Source: a bacterium (lineage in GTDB: Bacteria > Hydrothermota > Tepidihabitantia > SM23-42 > JAOAFX01). From it: 64,000 bases of DNA. The DNA is taken from NCBI GenBank assembly GCA_036382775.1, contig DASVHD010000049.1:44802-108801 (forward strand). The letters run 5' to 3'. The position numbers were made by a program, and so were the translations under genes. The notes under the pieces are model-generated. The model saw only the letters and a list, made by a program, of their open reading frames with translations, was not told the origin of the DNA and did no database searches. Positions 34,599-43,296 of the stretch are shown in pieces. Position 1 is the first letter of the stretch; each line of letters begins with the position of its first letter.

Positions 34599-34996
34599 TA
34601 ATGTGCGGGCAAAATGTCCGATTTACGCAGAAACATAACACCTCTACTAAATTACCCCTTGACTTTTCCAATGGTCGCTGATGTTCAACACTTAGGTATG
34701 CAGTTAACAGTGAGTATTAATAGAACAAACGCCAGGTTCTGGATACGCACACATCGTTATATCCAAAATCTGCTCAGCGTCAACTGCCGGAGGGGTGCCA
34801 GCGGGTTGACGCCGAATTGGACTAAACCCATATTGAAAAACCGTGTCAAAATGAATATAATCAAATTATATTATACGGTCGCGTGAATTGAATAATCGCC
34901 TGGGAAAACGCCATTTTATTTTGTTTTCTCATATCACTGTAATCAAGCGTTTTCATTACTGTCATCGACCTGCAAGGTAGAAAGGAGCTGATTGTC
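34599..34996. other. Intergenic region between IS remnant and the Bat operon
   Basis: No supported gene. It holds the right outer repeat (34667-34681), AT-rich sequence and the promoter for moxR. A 90-codon open frame (34614-34886) has no coding character and is left out. Confidence 0.5.
34833..34861 (+). promoter_or_regulatory. Vegetative promoter of the MoxR-Bat operon
   Basis: TTGAAA (34833-34838), 17-nt spacer, TATAAT (34856-34861). A leader of about 130 nt precedes the AGGAG at about 34983-34987 and the moxR ATG. Confidence 0.6.
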
Positions 34997-35995
34997 ATGG
35001 AAGAAATCAAGGACGAGATCAAAAAGATCCATGAAGAGATCGAGAAAGAAAGCATCATTGTCCAGACTCTGACTGCGGAAATAAGCAAGGCAATCGTCGG
35101 CCAGAATTACCTGATCAACCGGTTGCTCATCGGTCTGCTCGCCAACGGTCACATCCTCATCGAAGGGGTTCCCGGGCTCGCCAAGACTTACGCCGTTCGC
35201 ACGCTGGCCGCGGCGATCAAAGCCGGGTTCCAGCGCATTCAGTTCACGCCGGACCTGCTGCCCGCCGATATCGTCGGCACCATGATCTATAACCAGCGAA
35301 CGGGCGAGTTCACGACCAGCAAGGGACCGATTTTCTCGAACCTGATCCTGGCCGATGAGATAAACCGGACGCCGCCCAAGGTTCAGAGCGCGCTGCTGGA
35401 GGCGATGCAGGAACGCCAGGTCACGATCGGCGAGGAAACGTACCGGTTGGACGACCCGTTCCTGGTCCTGGCCACGCAGAATCCTATCGAGCAGGAGGGC
35501 ACCTATCCCCTGCCTGAAGCGCAGATCGACCGATTCCTGCTGAAGGTCAACATTACCTACCCCACCAAAGATGAAGAGAAGGTGATCGTCGACCGGATCG
35601 CGGTCCAGGGCGAGCCAAAGATCGAAGCGGTCATAAGCCCAAAAGCGATAATCAACGCGCGCGAACTCTGCAAAAAGATCTACATCGACCAGAAAATAAA
35701 GGATTACATCGTGGAACTTGTATTCGCGACCCGGGAGCCAGAGAAATACGGGCTCAAGGAAATATCCGGGCTGATCCGGTACGGCGCATCGCCGCGCGCG
35801 TCCATATATCTTACGACCACGGCGCGGGCGATGGCTTTTCTTAAACGCCGGGGCTTCGTAATCCCGGAAGATATCAAAGAACTGGCCCCTGATGTTCTCA
35901 GGCACCGCATTATCTTGACGTACGAAGCGGAAGCAGAAGAGATAACAACCGATGCGGTCATCCAGAAAATCCTGGCCGGCGTGGAAGTCCCATGA
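34997..35995 (+). CDS. moxR: MoxR-family AAA+ ATPase
   Basis: A 332-residue AAA+ ATPase of the MoxR family, which remodels or activates partner von Willebrand factor A (VWA) proteins. It has Walker A GVPGLAKT (57-64), Walker B LILADEINRTPPKVQSALLEAM, and the LATQNPIEQEGTYPLPEAQ stretch with arginine finger QIDRFL. AGGAG precedes the ATG. It starts a co-directional operon with a DUF58 protein and BatA to BatE, the usual arrangement. No signal peptide is present, so it is cytoplasmic. Confidence 0.95.
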   Translation: MEEIKDEIKKIHEEIEKESIIVQTLTAEISKAIVGQNYLINRLLIGLLANGHILIEGVPGLAKTYAVRTLAAAIKAGFQRIQFTPDLLPADIVGTMIYNQRTGEFTTSKGPIFSNLILADEINRTPPKVQSALLEAMQERQVTIGEETYRLDDPFLVLATQNPIEQEGTYPLPEAQIDRFLLKVNITYPTKDEEKVIVDRIAVQGEPKIEAVISPKAIINARELCKKIYIDQKIKDYIVELVFATREPEKYGLKEISGLIRYGASPRASIYLTTTARAMAFLKRRGFVIPEDIKELAPDVLRHRIILTYEAEAEEITTDAVIQKILAGVEVP

Positions 35996-36007
35996 AACTC
36001 TTCGAAT

Positions 36008-36068
36008 GGAACTAATGACATCGAATAACACGAATTCGATAGATTTGTTGCCATTCGTATAATTCGCC
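36008..36068. repeat. Degenerate ATTCG-type wordlike repeat between moxR and the DUF58 gene
   Basis: The 76-nt gap is filled with variants of attcg / cgaat words (tcgaataacacgaattcgat, then gccattcgtataattcgcca). It interrupts an otherwise overlapping operon. Confidence 0.5.
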
Positions 36069-36071
36069 ATT

Positions 36072-36965
36072 ATGCTTTCCAAGGAATTCATCCGAAAGAT
36101 CCGCGAGATCGAGATCCGCACCAAGAAGATCGTTAATACTGTCTTCGCCGGCGAGTACAAATCGACCTTCAAGGGTACGGGCATAGAATTCCTTGATGTC
36201 CGTGAATACCTGCTGGGCGATGACATCCGCTCGATCGACTGGAAGGTCACGGCACGCATGGGAAAGCCGTTCGTCAAAAAATTCGCTGAAGAGCGCGAAC
36301 TGACAGTCATTCTGTGCGTTGATGCCTCGGGTTCAGCCCACTTCGGCACACGCGGTCAGTTCAAGATCGAACAGGCCGCCAAAGTGGCGGCGACGCTGGC
36401 ATTTTCAGCGGTGAAAAATAATGACAAGGTCGGCCTTGTGTTCTTCACGGACCAGGTGGAGAAGTATATCCCGCCCTGCAAAGGCAGATTTCATGCTCTG
36501 CGGTTGATCCGCGATATCCTCTATTTCCAGCCTGCGCACAAGGGCACCGACCCGGGCCTGGCACTTGAATTCCTCATGCATATCCTGAAACACCGGGCGA
36601 TCATTTTTTTCATCAGCGATTTTATCGGTGATGGTTTCCGGACTGAAACCATCCGCATCCCGCTGGGAGTAGCAGCACGGCGTCATGATCTCGTGGTCAT
36701 CAGCATCACCGATCCCCTGGAGCATGCGATTCCCGCCATTGGCCTGGTCGACCTCGAGGACCGCGAAACCGGTCAGATATTGACCGTCGACATGTCCAAC
36801 CAGAACCTGATCGACGGTTTCCGCGCGTACAACCAGTCCCGTTTTGACGCGCGCGACCAGCTGCTCCGGTCGCTGAGCATCGATACAATCGATTTAGGCA
36901 CGGCCGAGGACTACACGCACAAGCTTCGCTCGTTCTTTGAGGCCCGGGCGAGGAGATATCGCTAA
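36072..36965 (+). CDS. DUF58 protein of the Bat operon
   Basis: A 297-residue DUF58 family protein. It contains the family's EYLLGDDIRSIDWKVTARMGKPFVK motif, then a VWA-like fold (VILCVDASGSAHFG, with an Asp-x-Ser-x-Ser metal-binding start; IIFFISDFIGDG). These proteins accompany MoxR ATPases in many bacteria and act in the cytoplasm or at the membrane face. The exact role is not established. Its stop overlaps the next start (ATGA-like, 36965). Confidence 0.88.
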   Translation: MLSKEFIRKIREIEIRTKKIVNTVFAGEYKSTFKGTGIEFLDVREYLLGDDIRSIDWKVTARMGKPFVKKFAEERELTVILCVDASGSAHFGTRGQFKIEQAAKVAATLAFSAVKNNDKVGLVFFTDQVEKYIPPCKGRFHALRLIRDILYFQPAHKGTDPGLALEFLMHILKHRAIIFFISDFIGDGFRTETIRIPLGVAARRHDLVVISITDPLEHAIPAIGLVDLEDRETGQILTVDMSNQNLIDGFRAYNQSRFDARDQLLRSLSIDTIDLGTAEDYTHKLRSFFEARARRYR

Positions 36966-37840
36966 TGACCATGCTCGTACTGTTATTGATGACGGCTAAT
37001 ATCTCGGCCCAGCTCTCCCCGTCTTACGCGCACAAGAAACTTACCATCGGTGATCCCTTTGAAGTAATTCTGACCCTGAAATATGATGCCGCAGAGAGCA
37101 TATCCGGACCATATGCCGACTCGCTGACGCCATTCGTCATTCTTGACACCAGGAACAAGATCGTGCAGGAAAAAGGAACGGTCACCAGCACCTACCGGCT
37201 GAGGACCGCAGCTTTCAGCACCGGCGATCTAATGGTCCCGCCGATCAGGTTCCTGGTCAAACGCGACACGATCGTGGATACGCTTAGCAGCGATCCCGTA
37301 AAAGTGACGATCGCCAGCGTGCTCCCAGCCGGGATGAAAGACATCAACGATCTCAAACCCGCGGTCGAATTCCCGAATTACGCGCTGCTCGTGATCATGG
37401 CGCTGACCATCGGCATTGCCGCCCTGGGCATCATCGGGTCCAGGCTCTGGAAAAATATCAGGAGATCAAGGGTTCATGCTGAACCGCCGGTACCGCCCTG
37501 GGATGAAGCGCTCAAGGCTATCGACGCGCTGCCCTGGCAGGAATGGACGGGCAAAGGACTGGTCAAGAAATATTATTACGCGCTTACCGAGATCATCAAG
37601 CGGTACCTGGAACGGCGGTTCGAATTCAGCGCGGCCGAGCAGACGACCACCGAGATCCTGCATAATCTCAAATTGCGCGGGGTTGGATTGCGCGATAATT
37701 TCGGCGCCTTCTTCACTCGTGCCGATCTCATCAAGTACGCCAAGGTAATGCCACCGGGCGAAGAACTGGCGCGCGCGGTCATCGTGGCGCGGGACCTGGT
37801 AAACGGAACAAAGCCGCAGACTGAAAAGGCGGACGCATGA
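36965..37840 (+). CDS. BatD-like N-terminal, single-membrane-helix protein
   Basis: A 291-residue protein with a signal peptide (MTMLVLLLMTANISAQLS), a periplasmic beta-sandwich (KLTIGDPFEVILTLKYDA; STYRLRTAAFSTGDLMVPPIRF) and one membrane helix at about 139-160. A cytoplasmic helical tail follows (PPWDEALKAIDALPWQEWTGKGLVKKYYYALTEIIKRYLERRFEF). The layout is that of short BatD-like or DUF4381-like members of Bat operons. It overlaps both neighbours by 1-4 nt. Function inferred from context only. Confidence 0.75.
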   Translation: MTMLVLLLMTANISAQLSPSYAHKKLTIGDPFEVILTLKYDAAESISGPYADSLTPFVILDTRNKIVQEKGTVTSTYRLRTAAFSTGDLMVPPIRFLVKRDTIVDTLSSDPVKVTIASVLPAGMKDINDLKPAVEFPNYALLVIMALTIGIAALGIIGSRLWKNIRRSRVHAEPPVPPWDEALKAIDALPWQEWTGKGLVKKYYYALTEIIKRYLERRFEFSAAEQTTTEILHNLKLRGVGLRDNFGAFFTRADLIKYAKVMPPGEELARAVIVARDLVNGTKPQTEKADA

Positions 37841-38814
37841 GTTTCGCGCATCCGGCATACCTGTTGCTACTCGTGCCCATAGTACTCCTGGTCATCTGGG
37901 AGCTGACAAAAAAGGAAAGCAGCATCAGCTTTTCGAACCTGGATTTTTTTAAAACCGCAGCGCGGCGCGGCCGAGTCCTCAAGCATATGCCGCTGGCGTT
38001 CTACACCGCCACCCTCGTCCTGATCGTCATTGCGCTCGCCCGGCCCCAGAAAGGCCGCATCTACGAGGAACAGGAAACTAAAGGTGTGGATATAATGCTA
38101 TGCCTCGACATATCGGGCACGATGCAGGCTGAGGATTTCAGCCCGCTCAACCGTCTATATGTCGCCAAGGAACGCGCCAAGGTCTTTGTCAGCAAACGAG
38201 CTGGCGACCGTATTGGATTGGTCATCTTTGCCAGCCAGGCATTGACCCAGTGCCCCCTAACCACCGATCACAAAGTGCTCACTGATCTTATCGACCGCGT
38301 TGACCTGGGGATCATCCAGGACGGGACCGCCATCGGCATGGGCCTGGCAACAGCGGCAGCGCGGCTCAGAGATTCCAAAGCCAAGGAAAAGATCATAATT
38401 CTGCTCACCGACGGTCTGAACAACACGGGCGAGATCGCCCCGCTGACCGCGGCGCAGCTGGCGCAAGCATACGGCATCAAGATCTACTGCATCGGTGTCG
38501 GTTCAAAGGGACCGGTGCCGATACCGGTGTACGATCCGGTCTTCGGCAAGCAGTATGCGCGGGTGGAAGTTGACCTTGACATGAACATGCTCAATGAGAT
38601 CTCCGCGCTCACCAGCGGCCAAGCTTTCCTGGCAACTGACAGCGATGCCCTGAAAGCAATATATGATGAGATCGACAAGCTGGAGCCGACTACCTTCAAG
38701 GTGGCGAAACATACCTTGTACCAGGAAAGGGCCGGGATTTTCATGCTCCCTGCCGTGATCCTGCTGGGAATCGCGCTGTTCTTATCTTCGGCGCTGCTGC
38801 GCAGGCTACCATGA
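37837..38814 (+). CDS. batA: BatA, VWA-domain membrane protein
   Basis: A 325-residue inner-membrane protein. Membrane helices lie at about 8-22 and 55-70 and near the C-terminus (about 302-320). Between them is a VWA domain starting with LCLDISGTM (Asp91, Ser93, Thr95, metal-dependent adhesion site) and containing IILLTDGLNNTG. BatA and BatB are linked to aerotolerance and stress resistance in Bacteroides and Leptospira. The gene starts 4 nt inside the previous one and overlaps batB by ATGA. Confidence 0.92.
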   Translation: MSFAHPAYLLLLVPIVLLVIWELTKKESSISFSNLDFFKTAARRGRVLKHMPLAFYTATLVLIVIALARPQKGRIYEEQETKGVDIMLCLDISGTMQAEDFSPLNRLYVAKERAKVFVSKRAGDRIGLVIFASQALTQCPLTTDHKVLTDLIDRVDLGIIQDGTAIGMGLATAAARLRDSKAKEKIIILLTDGLNNTGEIAPLTAAQLAQAYGIKIYCIGVGSKGPVPIPVYDPVFGKQYARVEVDLDMNMLNEISALTSGQAFLATDSDALKAIYDEIDKLEPTTFKVAKHTLYQERAGIFMLPAVILLGIALFLSSALLRRLP

Positions 38815-39878
38815 AATACGGCGCTCCCCAATTTTTGTACCTCTTGCTGGCTGTACCCGGGATCATAGCGCTCCTCGCGATCAGCTATCACCGGAAGAAA
38901 AAACGCCTGGAGCGTTTCATCGACCGGCCGCTGATCGCCGGGCTTACCGCATCTTATAATACCTGGCTTTGGTGGTTAAAACACGCGCTCATCGTTGCCG
39001 GACTGGCATGCCTGCTGATCAGCGCGGCCCGTCCCAAGTGGGGTGAAAAGTTGCAGATCTACAAGGGCAAGGGCATTGACATCGTGGTGGCACTCGACGC
39101 TTCAAAAAGCATGCTGGCCCAGGATATCAAGCCCAGCCGGATCGAGCGTGCAAAAACCGACCTGTCTGCACTGCTTGACAACCTATCCACCAACCAGGTC
39201 GGCATCACGGCGTTCGCCGGCGACTGCTACGTGATGTGCCCGATGACCACGGACATCGAAGCGGCCAAACTTTTTCTGGATATTATCGACCCGAACACGG
39301 TGCCCCGTCCCGGCACAAACCTTGAAAAAGCCGTGGCCGTATCCGCTTCGCTGTTCGACCCCAAGGAGGACGCCCACAAAGCGCTGATCCTGATTACAGA
39401 CGGCGATAATCTTGAAGGCAACCCGCTCCCGGCAGTTGATTACGCAACTAGCCAGGGTATAAGGATATTCACGATCGGCATGGGCACGCTCGAAGGCGCG
39501 CCGGTACCGGTCACTGACGCCCAGGGTAACCTTACCCAGTACAAGAAGGACAGGGAAAACAATATCGTGATCTCAAGACTTGCCGACCGGGAACTCATGA
39601 TCATTGCCAAGGCCGGCAACGGCCGATATTACCGGAGCGACGGTCTCTACATAAACCGCCTTCTCAACGAACTCGAAGGGATGAGGAAAAAAGAGATCGG
39701 CGGCGGCGAATACGTCGAATATATCGAGCGCTATCAATACTTCCTGCTCGCCGCGTTTCTTTTCATCCTCGCCGGGCTCTTTATCAGCGACCGGCGCGGG
39801 CCTTGGTTACCAGACCATGCAACGGCCTTTATCAAGAATTTGATCCGGTCGGGCCTGCGGAGAAACGCACATGTCTAA
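38811..39878 (+). CDS. batB: BatB, VWA-domain membrane protein
   Basis: A 355-residue paralogue of BatA with helices at 8-26 and 55-72 and a C-terminal one at about 308-326. The VWA domain begins VALDASKSMLAQDI (Asp96, Ser98, Ser100) and includes LILITDGDNLEGN and MGTLEGAPVPV. All metal-site residues are present. It overlaps batA and batC by a few nucleotides. Confidence 0.92.
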   Translation: MKYGAPQFLYLLLAVPGIIALLAISYHRKKKRLERFIDRPLIAGLTASYNTWLWWLKHALIVAGLACLLISAARPKWGEKLQIYKGKGIDIVVALDASKSMLAQDIKPSRIERAKTDLSALLDNLSTNQVGITAFAGDCYVMCPMTTDIEAAKLFLDIIDPNTVPRPGTNLEKAVAVSASLFDPKEDAHKALILITDGDNLEGNPLPAVDYATSQGIRIFTIGMGTLEGAPVPVTDAQGNLTQYKKDRENNIVISRLADRELMIIAKAGNGRYYRSDGLYINRLLNELEGMRKKEIGGGEYVEYIERYQYFLLAAFLFILAGLFISDRRGPWLPDHATAFIKNLIRSGLRRNAHV

Positions 39879-40548
39879 CTACCTGAAATCCTTTTTGAAA
39901 ATTGGGGATTTTGAATTTGAAATTTATTTGGTATTGGGGATTTGGTTTTTGGCATTCCCATTGAGTCTACTCAATGGGGATGTCGGTTCCAGCATGCGCC
40001 GGGGCAACGCCCTTTACAAAAAAGGCAGTTACGAGGAAGCCTACAAGAAGTACCAGGAAGCGCTGGTTCAGGAACCTGACAACACCGATATTCACTATAA
40101 CATCGGCCGCGCTCTTTACAAAATGAGTAAACTACCAGAGGCGATAAGCGAATTCCAACTGGCGCTCATGACTAAAAACAAAAGATCGCAGGCAAACACT
40201 TTTTTTAATATCGGCAACTGCCAGTTCAAACAACAGCAGCTTGACGCCGCCATAAACTCGTACACGACCGCCCTGATCCTTGATCCGCGCGATGTCAAAA
40301 CGAAACAAAATCTTGAGTTCTGCCTGCAGCTGAAGGACAAGATGAAGAGCCAGCCACAGGGCGATTCGACCCAGCAGAAGCAGCCGCAACCGCAACAGAA
40401 TCCGCCGGGTCAGGCGCAGCCACAGCCGGACCAGATCGGCAAGGATGAAGCGAACCGGCTAATCCAGGCAATGAAGAACCGCGAAAAAGAGAACATGAAG
40501 AACAAGAAAGAACCGATCGAGAAAGAACATGTGGAAAAAGACTGGTAA
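39871..40548 (+). CDS. batC: BatC, TPR-domain protein
   Basis: A 225-residue protein. A hydrophobic signal-like region (FEFEIYLVLGIWFLAFPLS, about 15-33) is encoded largely by a degenerate low-complexity DNA repeat. Three TPR units follow (GNALYKKGSYEEAYKKYQEAL; IHYNIGRALYKMSKLPEAISEF; FFNIGNCQFKQQQLDAAINSY). The C-terminus is Gln/Pro-rich then Lys/Glu-rich and probably disordered. TPRs would bind BatD or BatA. It overlaps batB by 8 nt. Confidence 0.85.
   Translation: MSNYLKSFLKIGDFEFEIYLVLGIWFLAFPLSLLNGDVGSSMRRGNALYKKGSYEEAYKKYQEALVQEPDNTDIHYNIGRALYKMSKLPEAISEFQLALMTKNKRSQANTFFNIGNCQFKQQQLDAAINSYTTALILDPRDVKTKQNLEFCLQLKDKMKSQPQGDSTQQKQPQPQQNPPGQAQPQPDQIGKDEANRLIQAMKNREKENMKNKKEPIEKEHVEKDW
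39898..39952. repeat. Degenerate GGGATTTGG-type wordlike repeat in batC 5' end
   Basis: A 55-nt stretch of words such as attgggga, ttttgaattt, gaaatttatttgg, gggatttgg. It encodes most of the BatC hydrophobic leader. A related stretch in the opposite orientation lies in the batD 5' end. Confidence 0.6.
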
Positions 40549-42382
40549 AATCCTGATGGCAAATTCCAAACCCCAAGCACTAAATCCCAAACAATATCAA
40601 ATATCCAAATCACAATTTTTTAAAATCTGGACAACCGCGATTTTACTACAGGTTTTCGCGGTCGCTGCGGAGCTCAATTTCTCGGCATCGGTAGACCGCT
40701 CAACCGTGGGACTGGGAGAACAGGTCGTGCTCACCGTGACCGTATGCGGCGAGAACATTGGCAACATCCCGACGCCGGAACTGCCGTCCACGCAGGATTT
40801 TACCGTCACCAACCGTTCGTCTTCCCAATCGACCAGCATCCAGTTCATCAACGGCAAAATGACCCAGCAGGGTTCGATCAGCTTTGTCTATTATCTCAGC
40901 CCGGTCAAAGAAGGAAATTTTACGATCGGTGTCTGCAAGCTTACGTACGATGGTAAAACCTATGAAACACAGCCGGTCGCGGTCCAGGTTATCAAGGGAT
41001 CTACGGGCGGTCCGCCGGCAACGGTCGCGCCGCCAGGTACGACACCGGTAGAACCGGGCACGTCGCTGGAAGGCGAACTGATGGTCATTGCCACGGTCAG
41101 CAAGAAGACCGTTTACCAAGGGGAACAGGTCACGGCAGAGTATAATCTTTATAGCCGGCGGAATATCAATGATCTTAGCCCGCCAAAAATGCCGACCCTG
41201 AATGGATTTTGGGTTGAACCGCTACTCACATCGGGAAGGATAGTCTTCAAGCCCTTAACATACAACAACAAACCCTATGATGTCGCGGTCATAGGAAAAA
41301 GCGCCTTATTCCCAATGTCTTCAGGTAAACTCATCGTCGATCCCTTAAGCATCGTCGTCGCGGTCGTTATGCCGCCACGCGATTTTTTTGACGTTTTCGG
41401 GACTATACAGAATGTCACAGTCGAATCAAAGCCGGTTACTATCACGGTCCTGCCCCTCCCCTTACAGGGCCGACCCCCGGAATTCAACGGCGGCGTTGGT
41501 TCCTTCGCGATAAGTGCATCGTTGAGCCGCGCTTCCTCTGACAATGGAGAGCCCATCGACCTTAAAGTGGTGATAAACGGAACCGGGAACATCCCGCTGA
41601 TCGAAAAGCCGCACATCCCTTCGATACCTGGCATCAGGATCCTCGAGCCTGAAGTGAAGGAAAATATCCAGACCGCCAATGATATCATCAAGGGAACGAA
41701 TGAATTCCGCTATCCGATCCTGCCGCAAGCCGACGGTAACTATGAGATCCCTTCGATCCGGATCGCGTATTTTGATCCTAAGAGCAGCTCTTACAAGACC
41801 GTGGAAACTGGAAAACTCGTATTCGTGGCAACGGGGACCAAACAGGCAGGGCTTACCGACAACCAGGGCGGACTAAAAGTGCTCGGCACGGATATCCGCT
41901 TCACCAAACCGGACGCGCCCTCGCTGCAAAACGAATCCTTTGACTCCGACCCGCGGCTATGGATCCTCTACGGGATCTCGGCGGCATTCATCGCGGCCGC
42001 GCTCTTTTTCCGGAACCGGCAGGACCGGCTGGCCGGTGACCGCGCTTATGCCCGGCGGGCTCAGTGCAAAAGGGCATTGAACAAATGGTTGACCAAGGTC
42101 ATGCACCATTTAAAGAAACAGCAGGTCAATGAGTACTACGCCTGCCTATCCCAGTCGATCCAAAACTACCTGGGCGACCGCTACAACCTGGAGACCGGCG
42201 CCCTGACCCGGGACCGGCTCAAATCGGCCTGCGTGCAGCAGGGCATCGATCCGCAATGTCTGCAGCAGCTCCTTGACATCATCGACCATTGCGACCAGGC
42301 CAGGTTTTCACCGGCCATCACGGCGACAAAGGACCCGGGCGAGCTGTTCAAAGTAGCAAAGAAACTGCTGAAAGCGTTATGA
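40529..42382 (+). CDS. batD: BatD, oxygen-tolerance beta-sandwich membrane protein
   Basis: A 617-residue protein. A polar leader of about 30 residues precedes a signal peptide (FFKIWTTAILLQVFAVAAEL). Several periplasmic beta-sandwich repeats follow (ASVDRSTVGLGEQVVLTV; TVSKKTVYQGEQVTAEYNLY; SLSRASSDNGEPIDLKVVING) with a C-terminal membrane helix at about 470-490. A cytoplasmic helical tail with HHLKKQQVNEYYACLSQSIQNYL ends it. This matches BatD. The N-terminal leader (ANSKPQALNPKQYQISKSQ) is encoded by a wordlike repeat, so translation may really begin at the ATG at 40556 or later. The listed start overlaps batC by 20 nt. Confidence 0.88.
   Translation: MWKKTGKILMANSKPQALNPKQYQISKSQFFKIWTTAILLQVFAVAAELNFSASVDRSTVGLGEQVVLTVTVCGENIGNIPTPELPSTQDFTVTNRSSSQSTSIQFINGKMTQQGSISFVYYLSPVKEGNFTIGVCKLTYDGKTYETQPVAVQVIKGSTGGPPATVAPPGTTPVEPGTSLEGELMVIATVSKKTVYQGEQVTAEYNLYSRRNINDLSPPKMPTLNGFWVEPLLTSGRIVFKPLTYNNKPYDVAVIGKSALFPMSSGKLIVDPLSIVVAVVMPPRDFFDVFGTIQNVTVESKPVTITVLPLPLQGRPPEFNGGVGSFAISASLSRASSDNGEPIDLKVVINGTGNIPLIEKPHIPSIPGIRILEPEVKENIQTANDIIKGTNEFRYPILPQADGNYEIPSIRIAYFDPKSSSYKTVETGKLVFVATGTKQAGLTDNQGGLKVLGTDIRFTKPDAPSLQNESFDSDPRLWILYGISAAFIAAALFFRNRQDRLAGDRAYARRAQCKRALNKWLTKVMHHLKKQQVNEYYACLSQSIQNYLGDRYNLETGALTRDRLKSACVQQGIDPQCLQQLLDIIDHCDQARFSPAITATKDPGELFKVAKKLLKAL
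40556..40617. repeat. Wordlike repeat in batD 5' end, inverted relative to batC copy
   Basis: aaattccaaa, ccccaagcac, taaatcccaa, atatccaaat: variants of CCAAAT. Its reverse complement gives gggatttag, ggggtttgg, aatttg, the same words as the batC repeat at 39898-39952. Confidence 0.55.
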
Positions 42383-43104
42383 TCGACTTGGCGATGTGCG
42401 TTGCCCTGCTGACCGCGGCTGTGACGCCGGTGGAACTTTACAACCAGGGAAACAAAGCGTTTGCCGAGAAGGACTACGCAGGCGCGGTCGCGTCGTATGC
42501 GCAAGCCCTCCAGGGCTTAAATGCTGCGGTCCTGCATTACAACCTTGGGAATGCCTATTTCAAGGCCGGAGACATCGGCAAAGCCGTCGCCAGTTATCGG
42601 CGCGCCCATTTTCTAGCGCCCCGTGATCCCGACATCAATTACAACCTGCTGTTCGCCCGACAATACCGGCTGGACCGCTCGGCCAACGCGGTCAGCCCGC
42701 TCGCCGATCTGTTGTCCAGCTGGCTGCATTATTTTTCGTATCGTGAATCTTTCACGGCAGCCGCGATCCTAGCCCTTTTGTGCGCGGTCGCCTTTTCCCT
42801 CTACCGGTCCTTGCGCAAGAGGATCTTCGCGTACCTGGTAATCCCGCTTTTCATAGCATTCATGTATTTCGGAGCCGGGTTTGTCACGTGGCGCGGCGAG
42901 CGATCCGGCATGTATGCCATTGTCATCGCGCGCGAGGCGCACGCTATGAGCGGACCGGGGATCGAATATAAAGAAATCCTATTACTCCACGATGGAACTG
43001 AAATGCAGGTCAAAGACGTTCGCGGTGATTACCTTTTGATCCAGCTGCCGGGCGGGTTAGGCGGCTGGGTGAATGCTCAGACAGTCGAGTTCCTGTATCC
43101 CTAA
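42379..43104 (+). CDS. batE: BatE-like TPR and SH3-domain protein
   Basis: A 241-residue protein starting at an ATG that overlaps the batD stop (ATGA). A signal-like start (MIDLAMCVALLTAAVTPVEL) leads into TPR units (NQGNKAFAEKDYAGAVASYAQ; HYNLGNAYFKAGDIGKAVASY). Two membrane helices follow at about 125-140 and 150-170. The C-terminus is an SH3-like domain (IVIAREAHAMSGPGIEYK to GGLGGWVNAQTVEFL), as in BatE proteins, and would be periplasmic. A longer frame from 42289 would run inside batD and is rejected. Confidence 0.85.
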   Translation: MIDLAMCVALLTAAVTPVELYNQGNKAFAEKDYAGAVASYAQALQGLNAAVLHYNLGNAYFKAGDIGKAVASYRRAHFLAPRDPDINYNLLFARQYRLDRSANAVSPLADLLSSWLHYFSYRESFTAAAILALLCAVAFSLYRSLRKRIFAYLVIPLFIAFMYFGAGFVTWRGERSGMYAIVIAREAHAMSGPGIEYKEILLLHDGTEMQVKDVRGDYLLIQLPGGLGGWVNAQTVEFLYP

Positions 43105-43230
43105 TCAGTCCAGCACAAAATGCTTCTCCTCGAATAGAGCGTTGGTCTCACATACCAAAGGTCACTGGTTTCCCGCTTCTGTCATCTCTCCCTGCTTGCC
43201 CCGTTTGATGCAAAGTGTCTAATCGGGGTC

Positions 43231-43263
43231 ATTGCGAGTTCCGTCTACACGGAACGAAGCAAT
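43231..43263. repeat. REP-like nested stem-loop (attgcgag...gaagcaat)
   Basis: Outer arms ATTGC and GCAAT enclose inner arms GTTCCGT and ACGGAAC around a CTAC loop. The words attgcgag and gaagcaatctc are a known interspersed phrase in many bacterial genomes. A REP-associated transposase gene starts at the right edge of the window. Confidence 0.55.
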
Positions 43264-43296
43264 CTCATCTATTAAGCCTTTTACTTTTTACGGGCC

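Larger units (their letters stand above)
33691..34681. repeat. Outer 15-bp inverted repeats enclosing the deleted IS element
   Basis: TCAGCGACCATTGGA at 33691-33705 occurs as its exact reverse complement at 34667-34681. Both lie outside the element's own terminal repeats. A further imperfect match (GTGTTG...) continues outward on both sides. The element may have larger true ends, or it may sit inside an older mobile unit. Confidence 0.6.

Noticed and set aside
34614..34886. 90-codon frame downstream of the deleted IS element
   Set aside because: No Shine-Dalgarno, no recognisable domain, and it overlaps the outer inverted repeat and the moxR promoter.
42289..42378. Extended start of batE
   Set aside because: It lies wholly inside batD; the ATG at 42379 overlaps the batD stop and begins a signal peptide.
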